Source: Siphonodentalium dalli
Taxonomy: Eukaryota; Mollusca; Scaphopoda; Gadilida; Siphonodentaliidae
Reading direction: 5' to 3'
Length of the DNA: 64,000 bases
Assembly: GCA_032622095.1 (NCBI GenBank)
Contig: CP136061.1
Coordinates: 122,152,754-122,216,753, forward strand
Shown in pieces: positions 22,881-34,862 of this stretch (positions within the stretch are counted from its first letter, which is position 1; each line of letters begins with the position of its first letter). The notes beneath the pieces were generated by a model. The model ran no database searches and was not told where the DNA came from. It worked only from the letters and a program-made list of their open reading frames with translations. Made by a program: the position numbers and the translations under genes.

Positions 22881-23263
22881 CAACATAATGAAACAATGCT
22901 GCCATCTGTACATTGTGTAATCAAATTGCTTCTCATATGTTATTTCCGACTTTATTTGTCACGTCAAACAATGTTGGCTTTCTGCACTTTATCAGATTTG
23001 TCACTAAAATACTATGACTAGTGCTGCAATGAATGGCAGCGAAATGCTGAAATTTTGTAAGACTGATGTACCTGCACTTTTGCACCTTGTTTTATCTAAC
23101 AAGAATGAACCTCATTGTTGTGACTGATTTTGAACGCTCTTTCAATTTAAATTATTGATCACTCATACATGTACATGTATCTTCAAAATCTTAAGTTTCC
23201 AATTATATTTGTGGCTTGTGGGAGTTGTTGATTGCTGCCAGGGTCGGGATGTACTTTTTTTTA

Positions 23264-23432
23264 TACAGTAATGCCCTAAATAATCAACTCCTTAACCACA
23301 GCAGAATCATGGGTAATTTTTCAGGATTTAGTCGGAAATATGGCTTGTTGCCATTCATCAGAAAGCTCTCAGTGAAAAATTACCCATAATTCTGCTGTGG
23401 TTAAGGAGTCGATTATTTAGGGCATTATAGTA
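23264..23432. mobile_element. TA-flanked MITE (TACAGTAATG family)
   Basis: Complete left arm; the right arm begins at GTGAAAAATTACCC, so about 55 bp near the centre is lost. The right terminus is GCATTATAGTA. Confidence 0.87.
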
Positions 23433-23795
23433 GTCGTTTTTTTATTCTGATCATAATTTCCTTTTTCATTTTATTCAACTGCAGTTCATATATAATTCAG
23501 GGGTTTTGTGCAATATTGTAATTTTGCATGCATAGATAATATATTGATTTATAAAAAGCATGATTATATTTCCAGATTAGGATTAGTTTTGGTGACAGTT
23601 TTACTAAGTGTTTTATGTTGAAGCAGATCATCTATGATTTTCAAAAATAAAGATGTAAACATAGATCAGACACTAATACTAGTTAAGATAGTTCAACATA
23701 CAGGGGCGGGTAGTTACTAATGCTCAATGAATTGACCGGGTGAGACTCAACTGTGCATGGCTTTGTTGGTTAGGGAACCCAGTGTCCACCAAGTA

Positions 23796-24199
23796 CAGTG
23801 TGTCTGACATTTGCATATTTGAAGTCCCCAGAGGGTGAATTTAGTGATGCTATCCCACACAGTGGGCTAGCATCACCAAGTTTACCCTCTGGGAACCTCA
23901 TTCTGATTATGCCTCAAGTGCTATGGGAGAACTAGGATCAGATTGAAGTTCCTCAGTTGAAGTTGGTGATGTTTAACCATTAGTCAACTTGATTGTTCAA
24001 TTTGTCTTCTGCAAATTAGGGGATATAGAAATTGTACAGAAGGGAAAAAGTTACTAATCACAATGTTAATTTGAGACTATATATATCCCAGAAGATAAGG
24101 CCTATGCAGAATGAGGTGAATTTACTGATAGTAGCGTCACTAAATTCACCCTCTGGGGACCTCATTCTGCAAATGACAGACACCATATTTCAAGGCTTG
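23796..24199. mobile_element. foldback element, GCAGAATGAGGTCCCC family
   Basis: Ends AGTGTGTCTGACATTTGCA and GACACCATATTTCAAGGCTT. The first hairpin is at 23823-23912. The second (24108-24175) is shortened to a GAATGAGGTGAATTTAC arm. Confidence 0.75.
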
Positions 24200-24524
24200 T
24201 TGCAGTCTCTGTAGTCACAAGGGATGAAAACTCTCCGAGTTTCAGACAGGACACTCAAATACACTAATGTACTAGTATTCATAGGTCTTACTTTTTCAAC
24301 GCACCGTTTGTAACAATCACCATGTGAAATCCTCAATGATATCACTGTGTCCTGATTTACCGACTGTCAGCAACACAGATGATGCACCACTCACAACATC
24401 TTCTGAAAGGGCCTTTGTAATCCATGCTTTTAGCTTGTCTGACAAATTCAGATCTAACATTGGAATTGAATGTCAAAGTACCTGTATGGTATAATATAAG
24501 AAATCTGAAAACCTGATATCTTCT

Positions 24525-24767
24525 TTAACCTTTCATGACGGGACCTTTGCTGGTGCAGCATTAAATATCCTGTTCCAGCACATTCTCTTTTTGGGGAGAC
24601 TCGCATATATAATGCACTGGCTTATAAGGTCAAGGTTAATATTGTTAGGCCAATGTTTTCTCTTACATATATGAGGCTCCCTATGGGAGACTTTCATCTA
24701 TATAAGAGAATGCATTGGCACAGGGTTTTCTCAACATTTCAGGAAGCTCCAGTCATGGAAGGGTTTA
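24525..24767. mobile_element. TTAA-type MITE, CCCTTTCATGA family
   Basis: TTAACCTTTCATGACGGGAC to CAGTCATGGAAGGGTTTA. Two internal hairpins use the GCATATATAA and AGAGAATGCATTGGCACAGG modules. Confidence 0.82.
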
Positions 24768-25199
24768 CTCTTTAGTTGTTTTGTCTTGTTCTGCATGCTG
24801 TTTTACTGTTATTTGTTCTAACCTCAGGTAACCAGAGGTAATCAAATTGGCGGCATGCAAAAGGTGTCAACAGCTGAACACTGAGGTATCGAAGAAATAC
24901 CCATAAATGATATGATGGCTTTATGGGATATCTACGAAGTTTCTCTGGAGGAAATTATACATTCTCATCCCTACGATTACTCATCTGGTATTCTCATATG
25001 TGTTTTTCACTGAATTAGTATTTTAGAATGCACCTGTATTTTTATATAACATGTAAGATATTGCATCATATTTAGTCCCTTCAACGAAAATACATTGTTA
25101 ACCTTGAGGATAGCACAGGAGAAGATACCTAGGTTAAATTCTATGTAATTTATAGTTAAGCAGTTACGTAAAGTCGAGATTTAGATCCATGATTAGGTA

Positions 25200-25446
25200 T
25201 TAACCCTTTCACGATGGTGCATTAAAGATCCTGTGCCAGTGCATTTTCTTATACATGTGAGTCGACTATAGGGAGCCTTGCAAATATAGAGAATGCACTG
25301 GCTTACAAGATCAAGGTAAATATTATTAGGCCAATGTATTCTCTTTTGTATGTGGGGCTCCCTAATGGGAGAGTCGCATATATAAGAGAGTGCATTGGCA
25401 CAGTGTTGTTCGCAAAATTTCAGGAAGCTCCAGTCATGGAAGGGTT
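25200..25446. mobile_element. TTAA-type MITE, CCCTTTCATGA family
   Basis: TTAACCCTTTCACGATGGTG to CAGTCATGGAAGGGTTA, with the same two-hairpin layout as 24525-24767, less than 0.5 kb away and in the same orientation. Confidence 0.84.
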
Positions 25447-25689
25447 ATGGGAGAGAGATGCGATTTAGTATTTTATGTATGTTATTTTAGAGTTCATGAT
25501 CTCAACATGCATCATCAGATATGCTTCGAGTTCAAAATTAGAATTAATCTTAAAGGGTCACATTATAGTCAAAGATTCAAATTTACATAATATATCAGAT
25601 TCAACTCCGTCCAATGGATTTACTGTTTCTGTAGAGCATTGAAAAGAGGAAGCTGAGCATGATCATGTTTACTCCTATTTTATGCCACA

Positions 25690-25875
25690 TACAGTAATGC
25701 CCTAAACAATGGACTCCTTAACCACAGCAGAATTATGGGTAATTTTTCAGGATTTAGTCGAAAATATGGCTTGTTGCCATTCATTCCGATGAATGGCAAC
25801 AAGCCATATTTCCGACTAAATCCAGAAAATAATTCTGCTGTGGTTAAGTAGTTGAATATTTAGGGCATTACTGTA
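25690..25875. mobile_element. TA-flanked MITE (TACAGTAATG family)
   Basis: TACAGTAATGCCCTAAACAA to GGGCATTACTGTA. The two arms meet directly at CCATTCATTCCGATGAATGG, with the central GAAAGCTCTC block missing. Confidence 0.88.
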
Positions 25876-25892
25876 TCATCCATAAATAGAGG

Positions 25893-26043
25893 ATCTCACA
25901 TGAGTTCCTATTTTATACGGAATTTATCAACCGAGTTCACTAAATTCGATTTGAGCCCAGGTTTACCGAGGCTCAAATAGAATTTAGAGGACGAGGTTGA
26001 TAAATTACGTATAAAATAGGACGAGTGTGAGATACCTTTTATC
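25893..26043. repeat. foldback with arms AGTTCCTATTTTATACG
   Basis: GATCTCACATGAGTTCCTAT with TTTATACGGAATTTATCAACC faces GGTTGATAAATTACG and TAAAATAGGACGAGTGTGAG. The centre is also self-complementary (TTGAGCC to GGCTCAA). It is an imperfect inverted repeat of about 150 bp. A TGACGTCA site follows at about 26134. Confidence 0.7.
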
Positions 26044-26245
26044 ACATGATCAAATAAACTCGAAGCAACGCGAAATATTCATCGAAAACAACAATCATAC
26101 ACTACAGTGATCGCAAGTTATCTGAAGAACGCCGTGACGTCATCGCACGCGCTGATATTAAACGTGTCTATTACCGATAATTATGAAACTGCTTTTATGG
26201 CCAAATTATGTGATAAATATGTTTATTAATGGCTTTATGTAGAAA

Positions 26246-26455
26246 TAAATGGGGAACCACACTTTTATGTGGGCCTTTAACGCTTATATATTCTTAGTCC
26301 AACTTTCCTTCAATGTAAGCCTGCTTTCGATATCAGTAGTGCTAAATGCAGCACAACAACAATAACCGATAATAACAAGTATGTTTTAGTCGAAGGATCC
26401 TCGATGGCTGTGACTAACTGGTGGTTATCGGTAGGGATATGGATAGGTCTATATC
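26246..26455 (+). repeat. dispersed repeat, paired with 29706-29920
   Basis: Shared phrases are GGGGAACCACACTTTT, GTGGGCCTTTAA, GCTTATATATTCTTAGTCCA and ATAGGTCTATATCTTTT, over about 210 bp with small indels. The two copies are 3.5 kb apart in the same orientation. Confidence 0.8.
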
Positions 26456-27110
26456 TTTTTATGTTTACCCATACCATAGTATGGTAAACATAGTGTCGTT
26501 GCCCGGATTGACCACTCGTCGTTTGTCCGTCTGTCTGTCTGTCTGTCAGTAGACACTTTACGAGTAATGCGATAACTCAAACATTTTCTATCCGATCGAA
26601 ACCAAATTTTGTATATGGGTTTCTCAGCCCAAAATACAGATCGCGTTCGAATTTGGGTTTGATCCGAGATTTTGTTACAGAGTTATGGCCCTTTTTATGT
26701 TTACCCATACCATAGTATGGTAAACATAGTGTCGTTGCCCGGATTGACCACTCGTCGTTCGTCCGTCTGTCTGTCCGTCTGTCTGTCTGTCTGTCTGTCC
26801 GTAGACACTTTACGAGTAATGCGATAACTCAAACATTTTCTATCCGATCGAAACCAAATTTTGTATATGGGTTTCTCAGCCCAAAATACAGATCGAGTTC
26901 GAATTTGGGTTTGATCCGAGTTTTTGTTACAGAGTTATGGCCCTTTTTAAACTTAGAATTCACGCATTCTGCCATAACTCAAACATTTTTTATATGATTG
27001 GAACCAAATTTGATATGTGAGTTTCACAGCCCAAAATACAGATCGAGTCCGAATATGGGTTTGATCCGATTAATTTTAAAGGAGTTATGACCCTTTTTCG
27101 AGAAAAAAAA
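26456..27110 (+). repeat. 236-bp tandem duplication plus partial third unit
   Basis: Units start at 26456 and 26692. Both begin with TTTTTATGTTTACCCATACC, containing the palindrome CCATACCATAGTATGG, then a (CTGT)n tract of different length, then GATAACTCAAACATTTTCTA. A diverged third unit without the head covers 26947-27110. Confidence 0.88.
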
Positions 27111-29345
27111 ATTAAAAAAAAACAATTCAATTTTTTTAGATTTAGCTCCTTGCTAAATTTAGCATATACAAATATTAAATTTTGTTTGAACTTTAATAAC
27201 AATAAAAAAAAAATTTAAATAATAAAAACAAATTGCTGCTTTCATTTATTTTAGTTTTATACGATTAATTAGGCGTGATATCCTGTTTTGAAAATATGAA
27301 GATTTTATTGCAATAGTTTCATGTAATATAATGATATCAATAAATTACCATGTGATCATCCAACATCCAGAGTATATGAGAGGATTTTTATAGATGTTGT
27401 CATTCCAAGTGAAATCTGTTATGAAATGAGTGATGACATATGATACAGAGCTCTGGTGGGTCAAGCAAGATAAACAACACTGGTGGCTGGCTGTTTGTTT
27501 ATTCTAACTGTCAAATTGATTAATGGCAGCACAAGACTGGTGTTTTTCCTATTCTTGAAATTTCATTACAGGGTGAGATAAGGGCCCCCCTCACCTATAT
27601 AAGTGTCTTCTAAATTCCATTAATTTGCTTCAAAAATAATTAACCCTTTCCAAGGTTTCCATAGACACATGCTATAATGCACATGGACTCTTCCTCATAT
27701 CTCTTAATATCTATTGGGTATCTTTGCACACTATTCACTTCTATCAATATTGGTATTGACTGATTAATTGATTTTTGAAAAATATATTAACCCTTCAGAC
27801 ACGTGCTTTCAATTTGACATTAAAACAACAGCTGATAGCCAATATGATTTATCTATGCAATGGGAAACAGGCAGATAAATATACATGACTATTGTAAGTG
27901 ATGACTTGTTTTGAAAATCAATATGGTAGATGTTAGTATTTCCAGGAACCTTATTTTCCCATTTGTTCACATTTTCATGGTTGATTGAATTTTAGGGGCC
28001 ACAGAGCACTTAGAAGATTAACATTGAAGGTTGTGGCTTTTAGTGCCCAAGCTACTTGTAAAACATTGTAATGTGTGAAACCATTCAAATGAGGGCTAAC
28101 TTACTTTCTTTTATATGAACGATTTAGTGGTCATAGGGGCCAGCATCCCCATCATATTATGTCTGTATAACATTATATAGATAATACTTTTGAATTGTAT
28201 AAACTACATATATTTTTGAAAACCATACACCCCTGTTATGAAACACTTAATCTTATTTAATACACGGGTCAGATCTGATCTTATATCTGTCCATGTTTGA
28301 TAAACAAATAACTGGGGAGAATGGGGGAAGGGGGGGGGGGGGGTAATTAAAGTACCATTTAAATACGAGATGGAATCCCCTACATATATGTCGTTCTAAG
28401 CAGTCTGGCTTGTCAACAATTATAATTTCTCTTTGGAAGTGAATAATAAATTTTGAATATCTGGCATGTCAAAAGTGGCAAAGATAGGGATTTATCACTT
28501 TTGCTTCCAATGAGTTAACTTAAACTCCTAAACATGTCCTCCGAAATCACTAAACCATTGGATCTCACAGTGAGAGGTCCTTGTGTGAATAGGGACAGAG
28601 TTATGAGATTTAAAACTACTCCTCCCCAACCCAAATACTTTAACCCTTTCTTAAGACAAATTATTTGAGCTTTTGATTTCAAGTTTGGTACTGATATATG
28701 GATTAATTCCTGTGATCATATCTTTGACAAATTATCAGTTATGGCTAGTCACTATCGCCAAGGTATGGGTTAAACATCTGCCGATCGTGATCGGCCTCTC
28801 GTTCAATATTGAACTTGAAATTATGGGTTAGCTTTCTGTACTTTATATTATTCAAAATGAGGTTATATTAGAAATGTATATAGTGATGAAATATTTATTA
28901 TATGAGTTCTGAGTTAATTGCGCTGGTGCTACATGTATTTATTATATGAGTTCTGAGTTAATTGCTACATGTATTTATTATATGCTTGCCTATAAAATAG
29001 TGCCAAATTACAGAAACGTAGATCATTGTACTTATCTCTTAGAAGCGATGTTTCACTCTAGATAGCTTTATTTCACTGCAGGACTTGAAACTAACACGAG
29101 CTGCCAAGGTTGATCATTGCGTGCACACTGTCCACTAGTCAATCAAAGTGACGAATTTACCGATGGCATGTGATCAATCAACAATTCTATGTTTGAGCCG
29201 CAGCGTGTCATATTCAACTTTACGCCTAGGCTCTTTCATGTTTGTAAACACTGACATGTGCACTCTTTAATTAAGTACAGTTAATGATTTAATTAATTAA
29301 GACTTAACTTAGCAACTTAGCCTAAATAATCTGCATATAATAATA
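27111..29345. other. intron 2, mostly unique
   Basis: No exon recognised. There is a poly-G tract at 28330-28343. A short direct repeat TTTATTATATGAGTTCTGAG occurs at 28898 and 28938. No clear element. Confidence 0.4.
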
Positions 29346-29349
29346 AGAA

Positions 29350-29476
29350 TAGCTACAGTTTTTTGTTTGAATACCTGAAACATCTCATTCACGGCTTGTA
29401 GCCGCTCGTGAACATTTTATATTTCTTTCCAGACTCTCATGAGATATTTTGGTATTCAAACAAAACCTGTAGGTAT
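29350..29476. repeat. foldback around GGCTTGTAGCC
   Basis: GTTTGAATACC and ATCTCAT face ATGAGAT and GGTATTCAAAC. Between them are CACGGCTTGTAGCCGCTCGTG mini-stems. It is an imperfect inverted repeat of about 125 bp. Confidence 0.55.
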
Positions 29477-29705
29477 TCTCTATCTATTTGTTTTCTGGGA
29501 TAGTTGAAGAGAGAACTCTCTTGCTATTTGCTTCTCAGCAATACAGAATTTAGTATGGAATAAATAGGGGGAGTCTTAGACTTTTTAGCAATTTGCTACC
29601 ACATACTCGACAGTTCTAGGTCACAGATGGTCCATATATTGATAGAATGTTAATTTTTTTTATCCCATTTTATGCAATAAATCTCTATATTAAATATATA
29701 TAAAT

Positions 29706-29920
29706 AGTTGGGGAACCACACTTTTTGTGGGCCTTTAATGCTTATATATTCTTAGTCCAAGTTTTCTTCAACGTAAACCAGCTTTCGATATCGATAGTGC
29801 TAAATGCAACTGATAACAACAAGCATGTTTTAGTGGAAGTAACTTGGACTAGTATCCTCTATGGCTGTGACTAGCTGGTGATTAAGGGTATTATGAATAG
29901 GTCTATATCTTTTGCAACAT
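29706..29920 (+). repeat. dispersed repeat, paired with 26246-26455
   Basis: Same family as 26246-26455, with an additional ACTTGGACTAGTATCC segment. Confidence 0.8.
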
Positions 29921-30108
29921 TTAACTTGAAATCACCGGCTAGTTTTTTGCATTTTCTCCTCTCAAGGACAACAAGAATATTTGAAATATGTTTTGAATGG
30001 AGGATTCATACTTGCCAAATGTTAGAAATGTAAACAAAAATGTTTGAAATGTATATAGTCAAATGGTAATTATATGAGTTCCGAGTTCATTGTGATGGTG
30101 CTACATGA

Positions 30109-30325
30109 ACAGTAATGACCTAAATAATCGACTCCTTAACCACAGCAGAATTATGGGTAATTTTTCAGGATTTAGTCGAAATATGGCCTGTTGCCATTCA
30201 TTGGAAAGCTCTGAGTGAGAGTTTTCCGATGAATGGCAACAAGCCATATTTCCGACTAAATCCTGAAAAATTACCCATAATTCTGCTGTGGTTAAGAAGT
30301 CAATTATTTAGGGCATTACTCTATG
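30109..30325. mobile_element. TA-flanked MITE, nearly full length
   Basis: AACAGTAATGACCTAAATAA to GGGCATTACTCTATG. The arms are close to 105 bp and meet at CTCTGAGTGAGAG. The terminal bases have mutated from TACAG and CTGTA. Confidence 0.87.
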
Positions 30326-31006
30326 TATTTGGTTTTGGTATAAGTTAGAAATTATAGTTTAGTATATTAAAGATGTAGTTTCTCTTCCAACAACAGACTT
30401 TTGATGAATTTAGTTTGGAAGACTTATTTTTGCATTCGTATCCCTGAAAAACAACTGGTGTAATACATATTTGGCTTTAAAAGTGATTTAAACCGAGATT
30501 TTCGAACATAAAACGTGCAAAGATTTCAATTCGAACTGTATAACATTCTAAAAATACTGACATGTGTTGTCCCACAGTCTTTGGCCTTGATCAACTCATA
30601 TACTATAAATTGTTTAGCTATCAAAATGGGCGATACATTATCCGGATTAAGTTAGTACCGACTTTCATGGTATCAACATTGTTTAAAAGGAATCATCTGA
30701 TCGGGAATCTAAATACATTATTTTCACAAATCTTACCAGAGAGAGACTTAGCCAGTGTGAAGACTATATTGATGTTACCCACGTTAAGTTCGAGATCGAA
30801 CTGCAAATTGTGTGTATCATTTCATCTACAGAGCAGTTTGAAAAGCTATGAAAATAGTGTTTCCCGTGACAGGGATAAAATGATAGTAGACCATGCAAAT
30901 TGTATTGGCGTTTCCTCATCTCCACATTCTGTATGTCATAAAGCCTAAGCAAGCCGACATATAAAGCCCAACAACATCACCATTATCTCACAAAATTCTC
31001 TCTCTG
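30326..31006. other. intron 2, contains an unrecognised 128-codon open frame
   Basis: A + strand frame at 30562-30948 (MCCPTVFGLDQLIYYK onward) is the longest non-repeat frame in the intron. It has no recognisable domain, no clear splice acceptor placing it in the neighbouring gene, and an ordinary AT-rich codon mix. It may be chance. Confidence 0.3.
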
Positions 31007-31348
31007 TGAACCTCATTCTGCGGAGGCTTCAACTGCAATGGGAGACCTAGGATCAGATTGAAGTTCCCCAGTTGAAGTTGGTGCTGTTCACCTACTAGTC
31101 ACCTCGATTATGCATTTTACCATCTGAAAATTAAGGGATATAGAAACTGAACAGAAGGGAAAAAGTAACTAAAAACAATGTTCATATGAGACTATTAGAT
31201 ACTTCCCAGAAGATGAGGCCTAAGCAGAATGAGGTCCCCAGTTGGTGAATTTAGTGATTCTAGCCCACTGTCGGGGTAGCGTCAGTAAATTCTACCTCTG
31301 GGGACCTCATTCTGCGAATGACAGACACATGTATAATTTCAAAGCTTG
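31007..31348. mobile_element. foldback element, GCAGAATGAGGTCCCC family, 5' truncated
   Basis: It starts inside the first hairpin (GAACCTCATTCTGC), then has the spacer, then a complete second hairpin (31220-31315) and terminus GACAGACACATGT. Confidence 0.72.
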
Positions 31349-31604
31349 AGCTCGACTTGCTTAGGTTCTGTTTTATTTGCTTTTCCTATTAGTATTAATT
31401 TGCCTTTATTCTTATTTGTTTATGCTTTTTCCAAGAGACATGTCTCATTAAATTTATTTATTTACATGTTTGTGTTTCATTGTATCTCTTGCACATCTTC
31501 AAAAGTGGAGGATATCTTCAAAAGAATAGAGTCTATTTTACCTCTCCTAAAGTAGTGACTCTATTTTTTTTTTTAATTAGAGACTATAAATTTACCAATG
31601 TCTA

Positions 31605-31867
31605 TCAACCCTTTCATGATGGGAGCTGCGCTGGTGCAGCATTAAAGATCCTGTGCCAGAGCTTTCTCTTATATATGCGAGTCTCCCATAGGGAGCCTCG
31701 ATATATACTGGAAAGATAATGCACTGGCTTACAAGGTCTACGTAAATAATGTGGGACCAATGAATTATCTTATATATGTCTTATATATGTCAGGCTCCAT
31801 ATATAAGAGAATGCATTGGCACAGAGTTTTCACAAAATTTCAGAAAGCTCCTGTCATGGAAGAGTTA
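31605..31867. mobile_element. TTAA-type MITE, CCCTTTCATGA family
   Basis: CAACCCTTTCATGATGGGAG to TGTCATGGAAGAGTTAG. Both hairpins are present with decay; TTAA is mutated at the left. Confidence 0.8.
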
Positions 31868-32825
31868 GAGAATATGTAGATTTCTCAAAAGTTTTGTTTG
31901 TTGGGGGAACGGGGGTCTATTGTCATTGCAGCTTCATCCTTCTAGATAGTACATGAAGTCTGTTTTACTTCAGCTTTCTATACTGTATCATGAATTTGCC
32001 TGAGAATAAAACATCCACTTCACGTAGAAGCCACTGACCCCTGGTAATCAAACTGACAATCTTGCCCAGATATATGACTCATGTTCTCTTCCCTTTGCAT
32101 GGATCACAAATCAGAATTCAAACAGGCTTCACCATCACTGGAGAGCTTAATTATGACGGCCTAATTCACTATGCATGGTATGCATCTCACCAACTGAGCC
32201 ACGAAGGGTTCCCTGACTGAAGTGGAAAGTGGAGGAAAGATCACATAGAAGTCCATTGCAATTGCTTGTAAAAGTGGTATGGTAATTGTAATTCAAAGTG
32301 GGTAATTTTCTCCAGTAGTTTTGTTTGTTTGTAATTTGGTTTAGTTCAAGCTGGGGGTTGGGAGCAGTTCGGAATTTGAAATTATGCATATTCTGGTTTA
32401 TAGGCTCCTGGACTTAAAATCTGATGAGAATCATAATCATGATTCTCAATTTGATTCTCGTAAAAGCAACCAATTCGCTGTAGAAATGCTATATTTTGAT
32501 TCTCTGAGAACTTTATGGATTTTAAGGCCTGTGTACATATTACAACATCCATTTTATGATTAAAGAAATTATTTACCCCCACCCCCATAGGGGACTCTGA
32601 ATGGGGAAACTATATGCTCTACCAAAATCCTTTGCAACAACGGCAATTAACAATGAATTAGCAACATATTTAGTAATGCAGACAGGTAAAATCTTTCTGA
32701 ACTCCGCCAGACAAAATTGTCTCTAGAAACCATCTTTGTGTCAATATTGTAAGACAATAGAGAGACGCCAGTGATATCTGATGATTCTGGGGATGAGGCT
32801 CATGGTAACTGACTGAACAGGACTA
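31868..32825. other. intron 2, nothing recognised
   Basis: No exon, RNA gene or clear element. Confidence 0.4.
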
Positions 32826-32905
32826 ATATATTTCTGATTAAATCCTGAAAAGTTACCCATAATTCTGCTGTGGTTAAGGAGTCGATTGTTTATGGCATTA
32901 CTGTA
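32826..32905. mobile_element. TA-flanked MITE, right arm only
   Basis: TTTCTGATTAAATCCTGAAA to GGCATTACTGTA; there is no left arm. Confidence 0.8.
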
Positions 32906-32966
32906 TCATGGCCATCATTCCAGTACAGATATGGTAGAACTGGATAAGGTACTGTAATCTGAACTA

Positions 32967-33135
32967 TTAACCCTTTCATGATAGGAGCCACGCTGGTGCA
33001 GCATTACAGAACCTTTGTCAGTGCATTAATTCTCTTATATAGTCGAGGTGCCCTATGGGAGACTCGCATATATAAGAGAATGCATTGGCACAGGGTTTTC
33101 GTAATATTTCAGGAAGCTAGTCATGTAAGGGTTAA
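32967..33135. mobile_element. TTAA-type MITE, CCCTTTCATGA family, short form
   Basis: TTAACCCTTTCATGATAGGA to AAGGGTTAA, with clean TTAA on both sides. It carries one hairpin instead of two. Confidence 0.85.
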
Positions 33136-33900
33136 TTATACAGTAACGTCGTATCAGGTGAGATTAGAACTCTTTTCAAGTTGGCCATTGATGCAATATT
33201 TAAGATATTTCCTGGATAAAAAGAATTTGTATACAAAGTATGAAACATATTGATAAATACATGTAAATATTCTATTTGATCTCGCAAACGCAGAATTTAT
33301 TGTTGAAGATTAAATAGAATCGTATTGTCTTCTGTTTATTTGTTTGTTCGTAGTTGTTGATTATTTTTTTAATTTTGTTTTTGTTTTGCATCGTTGGCAT
33401 GCTGAGATTTTAGAAAAGTATGCACAGCATGTTGTGAGCATGAATGTTTTAACTTTTTAGCTCACCTGAGACGAAGTCTCCGATGGAGCTATAGTCATCA
33501 CTCCTCGTCCGTCAATCGCCCATCCGTCCGTCCATCCATCAACAATTCTTTGAACATCTGCAGAGTTATGAAACTTTATTCTTTAATGAAATTATGGAAA
33601 CATTCCACCCTCCCACATGGCCCAGACTCGCCCCCCACCCTGCCATCAACCAACATCCCTTCCAAGCCATATCATCTCCCAATTTAATTAATACCTCTTC
33701 TCACCACAGAAGCACATATATCTCCAAAGACACAGGTCATTAATTTAGATTAGAATAATAGATGTCATCTGGCTGGTTTATGTAAACATATCTGCTAGCA
33801 ATTTAAAAACAAACTGGTGCTCCCAAGGTTAGGTGATGACTGATAGGAATTGGTTTCCCTGACATACAATGGTACTGTGAATGGTTTAGATTTCTTCAAG

Positions 33901-34321
33901 TCTGGAAATAGTGTGTCTGACATTTGCAGAATGAGGTCCCCATAGGGTGAATTTAGTGTTGCTACCCCATACAGCAGGCTAGCATCACCAAATACACCCT
34001 CCAGGGACCTAATTCATCTTCTGGGAAGTATCCTAAGTATCAAATTGAAAGTTTGTTTTAGTTATTTTTTTCCACCTGTTCAGTTTCAATGTCCCCCTAA
34101 TTTGCAGAAAATAAAATGCATAATTGAGGTGCTCAATGGGTGTGTATCACCAACTTCAACTGTAGGACTTCAATCTGTTCCTAGGTTTTTATTGGCCATT
34201 GAGGCCTAATCAGATTGAGGATGAATTCGATGATGCTACTCCGCCTTACGGAATATTGTCATTAAATTCACCTTTTGGGGACCTAATTCTGCAAATGTCA
34301 GACAAACTAAATTCAGGCTTG
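33901..34321. mobile_element. foldback element, GCAGAATGAGGTCCCC family
   Basis: AATAGTGTGTCTGACATTTG to GTCAGACAAACTAAATTCAG. Both hairpins are decayed. Confidence 0.7.
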
Positions 34322-34737
34322 GCCATTTCATATTATTTTCTTAACCACCACTTATCCAGATGAAATCATACCACTATTTTTCAAAGGAGTATATATTGGA
34401 TTAAATTTGTCTTCTATCTGTCAGGCTTCCATCCGTCTGCATGTTGGGATGTCTATCCATCCATCTATCAACAATTGTTTTCTTTTCCAAATTAAAGACG
34501 GAATGTGTTTATATATTTCAGTGTGCATGTTCCCTAGGTGTCTCACAATCAGATTTGTTCAATTAAGTTCATCATATCAAATACATGTAGGTGTGAAGCC
34601 AGGGCCATAACTCTTTCCTTCCATAGTAATTCTTAAAACAGTTTTTTCTCAAGAACCATTGGGCCTATATAGCTTATTTTGGTATGGAGGGGCCTTGGGT
34701 GACCGGGGTTCAGATTTGTTCAAATGGGGTCATTTTT

Positions 34738-34862
34738 AGGAAATGAGGTCCCCAGAGGGTGAATTCGGTGATGCTAGTCCACCTTGGGGAATAGTGTCAT
34801 TAAATTCACCTTTTGCGGACCTCATTCTGCAAAGGTCAGACACACTAAATACAGACTTGGCT
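34738..34862. mobile_element. foldback element fragment, GCAGAATGAGGTCCCC family
   Basis: A single hairpin with arms AAATGAGGTCCCCAGAGGGT and GCGGACCTCATTCTGC, plus terminus GTCAGACACACTAAATACAG. Confidence 0.7.

Noticed and set aside
26640-26910. GTTCGAATTTGG resembling a tRNA B box
   Set aside because: It lies in the 236-bp duplicated repeat with no A box at a suitable distance and no cloverleaf.
28640-28773. A possible further TTAA element (TTAACCCTTTCTTAAGAC to GGTATGGGTTAA)
   Set aside because: Only seven bases (TTAACCC) match between the ends, and no internal palindrome or second copy was found.
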